In this document: positions 23,493 to 31,220 of the stretch, in pieces | How positions within the stretch are numbered: the first letter of the stretch is position 1 | How the letters are laid out: every line of letters starts with the position of its first letter | Assembly: GCA_003343705.1 (NCBI GenBank) | Contig: QAKR01000004.1 | Span: 1-33,425 of the forward strand | DNA: 33,425 bases | From: Clostridiales bacterium | GTDB taxonomy: Bacteria; Bacillota; Clostridia; Oscillospirales; UBA644 | Direction: 5' to 3' | Made by a program: the position numbers and the translations under genes | The notes under the pieces: generated by a model | Database searches by the model: none | Told to the model about the DNA's origin: nothing | Seen by the model: only the letters and a program-made list of their open reading frames with translations

Positions 23493-26024
23493 TTATTGTT
23501 TTTTCCTATTAAATAATTTTATAAATATTTTTACAATTTCATACCATAACACAGCTATTGCTGCAATCACTACCGTTAAAAAAAACTGGCTTAAAGAAAG
23601 GGGCGATAGCTTTAAAAATCCATTAAGCGGGGTATAAAGTATTATAAGGAGCATCGATATTGTTCCGATCACTGCTAACCACATTACTTTATCTTTAGCA
23701 AGACGCATTACAGATCTATAAGCAAAATCATGTTGTGAACTGTTAACCTGGACAAGAAAGAGGTTTGACAACATAATAATTGCAAGGCCCATAGACCGTG
23801 CAATCGCTGCATTATCAGGATTATTATTTAGGATTGTAAGATATGTACCAAAGGATGCTGCAAAAATAGCAAGCCCCTGCAGAATGCTTTTTAAAAGTGT
23901 TTTTATGTTTAATAGTTTTTCTTTTGCTTTCCTGGGTTTTCGTTCCATTATATTTATTTCTGCCGGTTGTCGTTCTAGAATTATTGAACAAGTAGGGTCA
24001 ATGATTAATTCCAATAAAACTACATGAAGAGGGAGAAGTAAAAGGGCGGATGGAGCAATTCCTATAAATGGTGCAAGGAGAGACGCAAATGCTATTGGAA
24101 TATGGATTGTGAATACATATCCGACTGCTTTACGGATATTATCATAGATACGACGGCCGTCTTTAACCGTTTCTACAATTGTAGTAAAATTGTCATCCAG
24201 CAAAATTAAGTCAGCTGCTTCGCGGGAAACTTCGCTACCTCGTTTACCCATAGCGATACCTATATCTGAATATTTTAATGCAGGTGCATCATTTACTCCA
24301 TCTCCGGTCATTGCTACAATTTCGCCGTTTTCTTTAAAAGCTTTTACAATACGCATCTTATGTTCCGGTATAACACGAGAAAAAATACTTACAGTTTTAA
24401 CTTTTTCTCGAAGCTCGTCGTCACTCATTTTATTGAGTATATCTCCGGTGATGATATTATCACTGTTTGTCATTCCTATTTTTTTTGCTATAGCAGAAGC
24501 GGTAACACCATTATCTCCGGTTATCATTACAACTCTAATTCCCGCTTTATTACACGTGTCAATGTCTCTTTTTACACTTTCTCTCGGTGGGTCTGCAAGA
24601 CCTATAAGCCCTAAAAAATTCAAACTACAGTCTGTTATGTTTAGTGGAATTTCAGATTCAGATTGCTGCTTAGTGTAAGCAACCGCAATTACCCGTAACC
24701 CTTCAGTTGCCATAATATTTATTTGTTCTTCTACAAGACATTTCTCTTCCGGACTGAGCGTGCAAATTGTTAATATACGTTCGGGAGAGCCTTTTGCAGA
24801 AATAATAATTTCATTATTTATGTTCCACACGTGCCCCATCATTTTTAATTCATTTGTGAATGCATATTCTGAAATCAATTCGCCGGAAAAAAGTTGTTCT
24901 TCGGATAAACCGTTTTGTTTACAATAAGAAAGCATAGCTTTCTCCATCGGATCGTATGCTTCCGTTTCACAGGCTAAACCCATTGTTTCTATTAACAATT
25001 TATTGTTTTCGGAAACAGTCCATATATTTTGTACTGTCATTTGGTTCATTGTTATTGTGCCTGTTTTATCTACACAAAGTACTGATACTGCCCCGAGGGT
25101 TTCTACTGCAGGGAGTTTTCGAACTAGAGACTTTTTCTTTGCAAGACGCCAAGCCCCCATAGATAAAAACACCGTTAAAATAACAGGGAATTCTTCCGGA
25201 ATCATGGCCATAGCTAAAGTTATTCCTGATAATATGCTCTCAATAACTCTGTCACCTAAAATATGATCTGGAATGTTAAAATAAGTAAAAACACCTACAA
25301 GTGCAAAAAGTACTGCTGCTATACCAGCGCAAAGTTTTACTAAACTCCCGGTTTGTTTTTGTAATGGCGTAGGTTCTTCTAAGGCAGCGGCTACATCTGA
25401 ACCTATTTTTCCATATTCTGTTCTAAATCCTGTTTTATCAACCAATACAGTAGCCGAACCTTGTGTTACTAAGGTTCCTGCATAACAATAATCTTTTCGC
25501 CAATAATCTTCGGTTGCGTTTGCTTGTTTACTTGTAATTTTCCATACTGCTTCAGCTTCACCTGTAAGAGAGGATTCATCTACACATAAATCGTTGCATT
25601 TTAATATTTCACCATCTGCAGGGATTTTAATTCCTTCACAAATAAGCATCAAGTCTCCCGGAACAAGGTCGGCGCTTATAATTATCTGTTCTTTTCCGTC
25701 TCGGATTACCGTAATGTGTGGTGCTGAAAGATCTTTAAGTGCATTAAGTGTTTTATCTGTTTTCCATTCTTGGATTACATCTATACTTATTATTCCTATT
25801 ACAAAAATCAGCATTATTGCGCCATCTCTGGGCTCTCCGAGAATGAAGTAAATAATTGCAGCAATGATAAGAAGAAGAAACATAGGTTCACAAATTATAT
25901 GAAAGACTTTTTTTAAAAAACTTTCTTTTTTCTGTGCTATTAGCTCATTCTTTCCATACCTTTCCAATAATTCTTTAGCTTCAGCAGAAGTAAGCCCTAA
26001 CTCTTTTTGTTTGTTTTTTGTCAT
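23493..26024 (-). CDS. P2-type cation-transporting ATPase, riboswitch-controlled
   Basis: An 843-residue P-type ATPase. The cation ATPase N-terminal domain (LTSAEAKELLERYGKNEL) is followed by M1-M2, the actuator domain with SSLTGE, and M3-M4 with IPEEFPVILT. The phosphorylation motif is DKTGTIT (D319), then come the nucleotide-binding domain, MTGDGVNDAPALKYSDIG, and six C-terminal helices. By overall pattern it would be called Ca2+-transporting (PMR1/SERCA-like), but the M4 motif is PEEFP rather than PEGLP and M6 reads ELIIDPTCSIILE rather than the NLVTDG type. The upstream czcD/NiCo riboswitch argues that it exports a transition metal such as Fe(II), Co(II) or Ni(II). GGAGG lies 8 bases before the ATG at 26024. 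Confidence 0.88.
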   Translation of the reverse strand: MTKNKQKELGLTSAEAKELLERYGKNELIAQKKESFLKKVFHIICEPMFLLLIIAAIIYFILGEPRDGAIMLIFVIGIISIDVIQEWKTDKTLNALKDLSAPHITVIRDGKEQIIISADLVPGDLMLICEGIKIPADGEILKCNDLCVDESSLTGEAEAVWKITSKQANATEDYWRKDYCYAGTLVTQGSATVLVDKTGFRTEYGKIGSDVAAALEEPTPLQKQTGSLVKLCAGIAAVLFALVGVFTYFNIPDHILGDRVIESILSGITLAMAMIPEEFPVILTVFLSMGAWRLAKKKSLVRKLPAVETLGAVSVLCVDKTGTITMNQMTVQNIWTVSENNKLLIETMGLACETEAYDPMEKAMLSYCKQNGLSEEQLFSGELISEYAFTNELKMMGHVWNINNEIIISAKGSPERILTICTLSPEEKCLVEEQINIMATEGLRVIAVAYTKQQSESEIPLNITDCSLNFLGLIGLADPPRESVKRDIDTCNKAGIRVVMITGDNGVTASAIAKKIGMTNSDNIITGDILNKMSDDELREKVKTVSIFSRVIPEHKMRIVKAFKENGEIVAMTGDGVNDAPALKYSDIGIAMGKRGSEVSREAADLILLDDNFTTIVETVKDGRRIYDNIRKAVGYVFTIHIPIAFASLLAPFIGIAPSALLLLPLHVVLLELIIDPTCSIILERQPAEINIMERKPRKAKEKLLNIKTLLKSILQGLAIFAASFGTYLTILNNNPDNAAIARSMGLAIIMLSNLFLVQVNSSQHDFAYRSVMRLAKDKVMWLAVIGTISMLLIILYTPLNGFLKLSPLSLSQFFLTVVIAAIAVLWYEIVKIFIKLFNRKKQ

Positions 26025-26110
26025 AAAAGAACCTCCGTCATCGCTTAAAAGCGGTGTTTGATTTCTCTCATGGCACTACTTTGAGGTCTTAGTTTGTTCC
26101 ATTTATGAAT

Positions 26111-26156
26111 AAAAAAAAGCACGTCTATGGAACATACTACTGTCCCACAGACGTGC
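26111..26156 (-). terminator. Riboswitch expression-platform terminator
   Basis: On the minus strand GCACGTCT-G-TGG-G-ACA (26156 down to 26141) pairs with TGT-T-CCA-T-AGACGTGC (26134 down to 26119), with two G-T wobbles and a 6-base loop, followed by eight T (26118-26111). The 5' arm of this stem overlaps the last part of the metal aptamer (26156-26139), so terminator and aptamer exclude each other. Confidence 0.9.
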
Positions 26157-26233
26157 ATAAAAAATCATCATCTGTTGCCGCTTCTAAACGGCCCAGCCCC
26201 ATGACCTTATAAAAGGTTCATCGCCTGCTCAGT
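26139..26233 (-). promoter_or_regulatory. czcD (NiCo) metal riboswitch aptamer
   Basis: Minus strand from 26233 to 26139. The segments match the czcD/NiCo consensus as I remember it: ACTGAGCAGGCGATGA, then AAGGTCATGGGGCTGGGC, then GCGGCAACAGATGATGA, and finally GTCTGTGGGACAGT. Helices can be drawn: P1 ACTG/CAGT, P2 ATGAACC/GGTCAT with one bulged A, P3 GCCGTT/AGCGGC and P4 ACAGAT/GTCTGT, arranged as a four-way junction with the conserved GAGCAGG and GGGC junction strands. The class was described as Co(II)/Ni(II)-sensing and later proposed to respond to Fe(II). Metal binding should hold the P1/P4 3' strands away from the terminator and switch the ATPase on. Confidence 0.93.
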
Positions 26234-26296
26234 TTGTACTGTTGAACTCGCATTTCGTTTTATGGAAATGTAATGCAGTGCAAAGAGATATACTAT

Positions 26297-26325
26297 ATTA
26301 TATCATATTTACATATAATTGTCAA
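26297..26325 (-). promoter_or_regulatory. Consensus sigma-A promoter of the riboswitch-ATPase transcript
   Basis: Minus strand: TTGACA (26325-26320), a 17-base spacer and TATAAT (26302-26297), both perfect consensus. The start would be near 26290, leaving about 57 bases before the aptamer. A small hairpin (CATTTC/GAAATG, 26270-26251) lies in that leader. Confidence 0.88.
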
Positions 26326-26347
26326 TATTCATTATTTGCAAGCTTTG

Positions 26348-26854
26348 CTAGCTGTTTTTATTATAATTTTTAACTTTAAATACAGAAATCAATATTAAAT
26401 ATGTAACAATTCCGGATGCGACAGCTATCAGTGCAATCCAAGGTAAAAAAGTCCAAACCCCCGGAGTCCCCAGAACAAACGATGCTGCAGTTATTTGTCC
26501 GATTATATGGATTATTGCTCCTGAAACATTAACACCAAAGAGGGAAAACTTATTGCTTTTTTTAATTAATGCCATTATACAAACAGAAAGAATTATTCCA
26601 AATAAAGAGAATATAATTGAAGAAATCCTTCCGGTAAAAAACGATGCAAGTAAACTTTTTGAAATACCGAACCCTAAAGCCGGTAAAAATCCATATTCAT
26701 AAAGAATATACACAACCACAACGTTTGATAGCCCTATTTTAACACCGGGAACAGGAATGAAACCACTAAAAAGACTTTCAATGTATGACAGAATAAGTGC
26801 GACAGCCATAAGAATTGCGAAATATGAAATAGTGTAAGATTTTTTACTGCGCAA
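26348..26854 (-). CDS. Gx transporter family protein (heptaprenyl diphosphate synthase component I-like)
   Basis: A 168-residue integral membrane protein with about five or six helices, of the family often named heptaprenyl diphosphate synthase component I and now grouped as Gx/ECF-S-like transporters. Typical stretches are SYIESLFSGFIPVPGVKIGLSNVV and FFTGRISSIIFSLFGIILS. No prenyl synthase motifs are present, so the old name is misleading; the transported molecule is unknown. It starts with TTG at 26854 with GAGGTG 7 bases upstream and overlaps the end of the NusG-like gene by 11 bases, so the two are translationally coupled. Similar pairs occur with ApbE in flavin/redox loci of Firmicutes. 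Confidence 0.85.
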   Translation of the reverse strand: MRSKKSYTISYFAILMAVALILSYIESLFSGFIPVPGVKIGLSNVVVVYILYEYGFLPALGFGISKSLLASFFTGRISSIIFSLFGIILSVCIMALIKKSNKFSLFGVNVSGAIIHIIGQITAASFVLGTPGVWTFLPWIALIAVASGIVTYLILISVFKVKNYNKNS

Positions 26855-27188
26855 TACCGTCCACCTCGCTTTCGCCGTCTATGCGTATAACAAGGCGGTT
26901 TGGAATGCATATAATGCTCTGCCCGCTTCTATATATTTCGCCTGTCTTTTCGCAACTCTTATCGGGACATAAAGCGTTTTCAAAATGTATTTTACCGTTT
27001 TTTACTACAATGGTGCCAAGCCCGTCAAATGTTTTGGTGTAATCTTTATCTAATTCTATAATACAAGCTGTTATGCCATTAATGCTTACTGTTGCTGTTA
27101 TCCCTCTCCCACCGATAAAAAGCAATGGCGAAAAGCACAGTAAAAGTAATAAAACGATAAGAATTATATCAGAGGCCTTAACCTTCAT
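26844..27188 (-). CDS. NusG domain II-containing membrane-anchored protein
   Basis: A 114-residue protein with one N-terminal membrane helix (IILIVLLLLLCFSPLLFI) and an extracytoplasmic domain of the NusG domain II type. The landmark is CPDKSCEKTGEI, a C-x4-C cysteine pair, and QSIICIPNRLVIRI. Despite the name it has no transcription role that can be inferred. The start is the ATG at 27188 (GGAG 6 bases upstream, within the end of apbE); upstream residues in the longer frame are not used. It overlaps apbE and the Gx gene by 11 bases each, giving a tightly coupled three-gene operon. Confidence 0.85.
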   Translation of the reverse strand: MKVKASDIILIVLLLLLCFSPLLFIGGRGITATVSINGITACIIELDKDYTKTFDGLGTIVVKNGKIHFENALCPDKSCEKTGEIYRSGQSIICIPNRLVIRIDGESEVDGIAQ

Positions 27189-28203
27189 TATATTCTCCGT
27201 TTGAAATAGTAAAGTCAATATTTCCTATAGTTTTTACGGTTCTTTTATTATTAACTAAGACCGCACCTGTGATATAACCTTTTTCTATGGCATTCTGCAA
27301 CAAAATTTCTGCCGTTTCGGGTCCGACGACAAATGCTGCAGTGCTTAATGCATCTCCGTAAACGCCGTCATTTGCAATTATGGTTACACTTAAAAGGTCG
27401 TTTTGGGTGGGGTACCCCGTTTTAGGGTCAATGATATGGTGATAACGCTTACCTTCGTAAGTGAAACATCTTTCGTAGGCACCGGAAGTTATAACAGAAC
27501 AATTATCAACGATCAGCCTACCTACGGTTGCATCGCTTCTATCTGATAGTGGGTCTTTAATTCCCACTACAAAAGGTTTGTCTCCCTGCTTTTTGCCGAA
27601 AACAGTTATGTTTCCTCCCAAATTAATCATTCCCGATGAATAACCTTCTTCGGAAAGTGCTTTTGCAACCTTGTCGCCTGCGTATCCTTTACCTATTGAT
27701 CCAATATCAATGCCGGAACCGGGTTTTAGAAAAATTATGCTGCGAAGTTTTTCGTTAAAAGAAAGTTTATCTGACCCACAAAAACTCTGGGCAAATAATA
27801 CTTCTGATTCTGTAGGAGGTACGGTTCTGTTGGTAACATCCCACATCTGGGTTAACGGTGCAATAGTAATATCAAACGCCCCTGCCGAAAGCTCATTTAT
27901 TTCAAAAGCTTGTGCAATAACACGTGTTGCATCTTCAGAAAGGTTCAGAGTCTGGTTTTCCACTTGAGCAATATAAATATTATTTTCAGAAGATGATGTT
28001 AAAAGTTTTTGAGCTGAGCCAACAGCGGTTTTGGTTATATTTTCAAAATCATTGCCGGTTTCTCCGTATACAGTAACAGAACAATATGTATCCATTGCGA
28101 AAAACTCAGCTGTTTCAGATTTTTCTTTAACAACTTGTTGCTTTTCACAACCGTAGAACGAAAACATTAGTAAAAAGATTAAAGGTAATAATAGCTTTTT
28201 CAT
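27178..28203 (-). CDS. apbE: FAD:protein FMN transferase, lipoprotein
   Basis: ApbE attaches FMN covalently to Thr/Ser of extracytoplasmic flavoproteins (for example Rnf or Nqr subunits and FMN-bind proteins), using FAD. The 341-residue protein has a lipobox signal peptide (MKKLLLPLIFLLMFSFYGC, Cys19). Family motifs follow in order: AMDTYCSVTVYG, DIGSIGKGYAGDKV, GGNITVFG, SGAYERCF, HHIIDPKTGYP and the metal-binding DGVYGDALSTAAFVVG. It is anchored to the outer face of the membrane. AAAGG lies about 10 bases before the ATG. It is the first gene of the operon with the NusG-like and Gx genes. No flavinylation target (DGxTGAT-type protein) is in the window. Confidence 0.93.
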   Translation of the reverse strand: MKKLLLPLIFLLMFSFYGCEKQQVVKEKSETAEFFAMDTYCSVTVYGETGNDFENITKTAVGSAQKLLTSSSENNIYIAQVENQTLNLSEDATRVIAQAFEINELSAGAFDITIAPLTQMWDVTNRTVPPTESEVLFAQSFCGSDKLSFNEKLRSIIFLKPGSGIDIGSIGKGYAGDKVAKALSEEGYSSGMINLGGNITVFGKKQGDKPFVVGIKDPLSDRSDATVGRLIVDNCSVITSGAYERCFTYEGKRYHHIIDPKTGYPTQNDLLSVTIIANDGVYGDALSTAAFVVGPETAEILLQNAIEKGYITGAVLVNNKRTVKTIGNIDFTISNGEYNEG

Positions 28204-28264
28204 GAATTATTATGCCTTTCTTTTAAAGTCATTGCTTTAGTAGTTTTTTTTAATATATATTGTA

Positions 28265-28942
28265 CTAATCAGCGCTGGCAATATCCCAGTTTATTTCGCC
28301 TCTACCGTTTTCACGTAAAAATTCATTTGCTTTGGAAAAATGCTTGCAACCTAAAAATCCGTTATATGCAGAAAGAGGGCTGGGATGTGCAGCCGTCAGA
28401 AGAAGATGGTTTTTATTTGTAACCGTTTTTGCTTTTTCACGAGCATAAGCTCCCCATAAAAGGAAAACAACAGGTTCTTGTTTTTCATTAATTTTTTGTA
28501 TAACTGCGTCTGTAAATGTTTCCCATCCCATACCGCGGTGGCTGTTTGCAGCCCCGTCGCGCACAGTTAAAACTGCGTTTAAAAGTAAGACACCCTGTTT
28601 TGCCCAGGGTTCAAGAAACCCGTCACTTGGTTCTTTTATCCCCAGATCGCTTTGAAGCTCTTTAAAAATATTTATGAGTGAGGGTGGTTTTGGTACTCCT
28701 TTTTTTACAGAAAAGCACATGCCGTGAGCTTGTCCGGTTCCGTGATATGGATCCTGCCCGATTATAACAGCTTTAACATCTTTGTATGCCGTTGTTTTAA
28801 GCGCATTAAAAATATCGTACATATCAGGATGTATGATACTAGTTTTATATTCTTTTTTAAGAAATTCACGAAGATTTTTATAATATGGTTTTTCAAACTC
28901 ATCTTTTAAAAGCTCGTCCCAGTCGTTGCCTAAGTTTATCAT
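28265..28942 (-). CDS. ung: Uracil-DNA glycosylase
   Basis: Family 1 UDG removes uracil from DNA to start base-excision repair. The 225 residues match normal length. The water-activating loop VIIGQDPYHG carries the catalytic Asp, the uracil-binding strand is LLLNAVLTV, and the DNA-intercalation/His loop AHPSPLSA is intact. GGTGATTAATT precedes the ATG, with GGTG as the ribosome site. It is a single gene with its own promoter and lies upstream of apbE by 61 bases. Confidence 0.97.
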   Translation of the reverse strand: MINLGNDWDELLKDEFEKPYYKNLREFLKKEYKTSIIHPDMYDIFNALKTTAYKDVKAVIIGQDPYHGTGQAHGMCFSVKKGVPKPPSLINIFKELQSDLGIKEPSDGFLEPWAKQGVLLLNAVLTVRDGAANSHRGMGWETFTDAVIQKINEKQEPVVFLLWGAYAREKAKTVTNKNHLLLTAAHPSPLSAYNGFLGCKHFSKANEFLRENGRGEINWDIASAD

Positions 28943-28959
28943 AATTAATCACCAATCAT

Positions 28960-28988
28960 ATCTTAACACAAATAGCTTAAAAAGTCAA
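28960..28988 (-). promoter_or_regulatory. Sigma-A promoter of ung
   Basis: Minus strand: TTGACT (28988-28983), a 17-base spacer and TAAGAT (28965-28960), with transcription expected near 28953, only about 11 bases before the ATG. Confidence 0.7.
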
Positions 28989-29060
28989 TAAAAATATGTG
29001 TAAAACGAATTTTTTGGGTTATGATATTTTTACAGATATTTTTTAACGGAGTTGATTTGT

Positions 29061-31202
29061 GTGAAAGCGATTATTATGGCAGGCGGCGAAGGAAGCAGAC
29101 TTCGTCCATTAACTGAAGATATCCCAAAACCTCTCGCACCGATAGTTGGTAAACCATGCATAAAACATATTATAGATCTTTTACACACCCATGGTATCGA
29201 GGACATTGCAGCAACAGTTCTCTATAAAAAAGAAGCTTTGACCGATCTCTTGGTTTCAGAAGGAGTAAAAATATTTGAAGAAAAAACACCTTTAGGTACA
29301 GCCGGAAGTGTTAAACAATGTGAAGATTTTGTAGATAGCACTTTTATGGTTATCAGCGGAGACTGTATATGCGATTTTGATCTTACTGCGGCAATTAATT
29401 ATCACAGATCTCATGGAGGAATCGCAACACTTATTTTATCGGAAGTTAGAAATCCGCTTGAATACGGTGTTTGTGTTCTTGATCAAAAAGGCGTCATAAC
29501 ACGGTTTATAGAAAAACCTTCCTGGGAACGTGCTTATTCAGGAACTGTAAATACAGGTATTTATATTTTATCAAATGAGATCTTTAATTTTATAAAAAAA
29601 GATAAAAAAACTGACTTTTCAAAAGATGTTTTTCCGCTTTTAATGCAGACTGGTTATGAAATCCACGGATATCGTGCTGATGGTTACTGGTGTGATATAG
29701 GTTCTCTTGACGCATATTTAAGGTGTAATAAGGATGTTCTGTCAGGCAAAACAAGAATAGTTTATCCAATTACTAAAAAAATAAGGGGTGCAAAAGTTTC
29801 CCAACCTTGTTATATTGGTAAAAATGTTATTGCAAAAGATGCTACCATTGGTGCTTATACGGTTATTGGTGATAATGTAACTATTAAACCCGGTGCACAT
29901 GTAGAAAAAAGCGTTTTGTTAGACGGTGCAAGTATTGGTGAAGGTTCATTTATCAAAAATTCTATAATTGGCACTTCTGTAAAAATTGGTGATGGTGTAA
30001 GTGTCGGAGACTATAGTGTTTTAGGTTCGTTTTGTATTGTTGGTGATGAGTGTGCAATTACTGCAAAGTCTAAAATTTATGCAAAAAATATTTTACCTGC
30101 AGGTGATGTTGTAGGGGGGACTATTTTACACGGAATTAAAGAATATGATCTTTATGATATTGCTCAAAAACCCGAAGAATTGATACGTTTGGGGCGAGCT
30201 CTCGGAAAGACCGTCGGTAAAAACCTTTGTATTGCCGGAGAGTGTGCAGAGAGTATGTGGAGAAGGCAGGCTTTGTCAAGCGGAATACTGAGTTCCGGAA
30301 TAAATCTTTCTGATTTTGGTGAATGTGATAAAAATGCTTTTTCGTATATAATACGGAAAGGGGATTTTGACGGCGGTGTATATATAGGCTGCGACAAGAT
30401 TTGTTTTTATGAAGCAGACGGACTGCCTCTTTCCCATGCAAGAACAAAAAACTTGGAAAAAAATATATCATCAAGCGATGATGAAGTAAAAAGCGGTGAA
30501 TACAGGACTGCTTCAGGTTTTATGCCTATTTATGAAGATAAGCTTAAAAAACATCTTATGGGGATAGGCAGTGTTCCTTTTTTTGTATACGGGCCAGAGT
30601 TTTTCACATCACTGTTTATAACTGAACCTGACGACAATTCCGAACGATTTTATATAGGTGATGAAGTAGGGGTAGATGAATATCCGCCTGAAACAGTTAT
30701 GAACGCCGTATGTTTGGCTTTCGGTAAAACTTACGGCCGTGTTTATATCCCATATTCATATCCTACAACAGCTGAAGAAATTGCTGTTAACAACGGATTT
30801 GAAGTCATTCGTGTGACCCTTGAAGATGAAGAAAGACGCCGTCTTTATGATATATGTGATCCTAATATATCCGGCGCGGTCCTTTTAAGGTATTTAACTA
30901 AGAATAATTTAACATTTGAGTCACTTACAAAACTCTTACCTTCAGTTACTATGTTTACTCGTGAAGTTTTCGGTACAGATGAAAAATGTAATATAATGAA
31001 ACGCTTACTTGCAGTTCCGTCACGGAAAAGAGAACTTGTGGAAGGGATAAAGTTTATTGATAAAGATGCGGCTGTGCATATTGTTCCGAGAAACGATTTA
31101 TACGGTTTTCGTGTTATAGCTCAAGCAAGAAATATGGAGGCTGCACGTGAGATATGTGATTTTTATGTTAATAAAATTAAAATGGTTGACAATGACAAAT
31201 AA
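29061..31202 (+). CDS. Sugar-phosphate nucleotidyltransferase with degenerate phosphomannomutase domain
   Basis: A 713-residue, three-part protein. Residues 1-230 are a nucleotidyltransferase (IIMAGGEGSRLRPLTEDIPKPLAPI, VISGDC, GTVNTGIYI), of the mannose-1-phosphate guanylyltransferase type. About 240-340 is a left-handed beta-helix of hexapeptide repeats (AKDATIGAYTVIGDNVTI, SIIGTSVKIGDGVSVGDYSVLG). About 365-713 is phosphomannomutase-like, but the catalytic phosphoserine loop (usually TASHNP) is missing: the matching place reads GGVYIGCDKICFYEADG. The metal site DGDADR is replaced by DDNSER. The third part is therefore probably not a working mutase. The start is the GTG at 29061, with GGAG 9 bases upstream; the TTG at 29052 is too close to that signal. 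It likely feeds cell-surface polysaccharide synthesis. Confidence 0.85.
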   Translation: MKAIIMAGGEGSRLRPLTEDIPKPLAPIVGKPCIKHIIDLLHTHGIEDIAATVLYKKEALTDLLVSEGVKIFEEKTPLGTAGSVKQCEDFVDSTFMVISGDCICDFDLTAAINYHRSHGGIATLILSEVRNPLEYGVCVLDQKGVITRFIEKPSWERAYSGTVNTGIYILSNEIFNFIKKDKKTDFSKDVFPLLMQTGYEIHGYRADGYWCDIGSLDAYLRCNKDVLSGKTRIVYPITKKIRGAKVSQPCYIGKNVIAKDATIGAYTVIGDNVTIKPGAHVEKSVLLDGASIGEGSFIKNSIIGTSVKIGDGVSVGDYSVLGSFCIVGDECAITAKSKIYAKNILPAGDVVGGTILHGIKEYDLYDIAQKPEELIRLGRALGKTVGKNLCIAGECAESMWRRQALSSGILSSGINLSDFGECDKNAFSYIIRKGDFDGGVYIGCDKICFYEADGLPLSHARTKNLEKNISSSDDEVKSGEYRTASGFMPIYEDKLKKHLMGIGSVPFFVYGPEFFTSLFITEPDDNSERFYIGDEVGVDEYPPETVMNAVCLAFGKTYGRVYIPYSYPTTAEEIAVNNGFEVIRVTLEDEERRRLYDICDPNISGAVLLRYLTKNNLTFESLTKLLPSVTMFTREVFGTDEKCNIMKRLLAVPSRKRELVEGIKFIDKDAAVHIVPRNDLYGFRVIAQARNMEAAREICDFYVNKIKMVDNDK

Positions 31203-31214
31203 TGATGTTATAAT
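31186..31214 (+). promoter_or_regulatory. Consensus sigma-A promoter of rnj
   Basis: TTGACA (31186-31191), a 17-base spacer and TATAAT (31209-31214), both perfect. The -35 and part of the spacer lie inside the 3' end of the nucleotidyltransferase gene. Transcription should begin near 31221. Confidence 0.88.
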
Positions 31215-31220
31215 TATTTA

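Noticed and set aside
26100..26290. yybP-ykoY (Mn) riboswitch upstream of the P-type ATPase
   Set aside because: Mn riboswitches also precede such ATPases, but the conserved segments here (GAGCAGG, GCGGCAACAGATGA, GGGACAGT) fit the czcD/NiCo class and the Mn-class loop motifs are not seen.
26348..26854. Functional heptaprenyl diphosphate synthase subunit
   Set aside because: It is a short multi-helix membrane protein without prenyltransferase motifs or a component II partner nearby; the traditional family name is not evidence of activity.
26844..27188. Transcription factor NusG
   Set aside because: The protein has a membrane helix, a cysteine pair and no KOW/NGN domains of NusG; only the domain name is shared.
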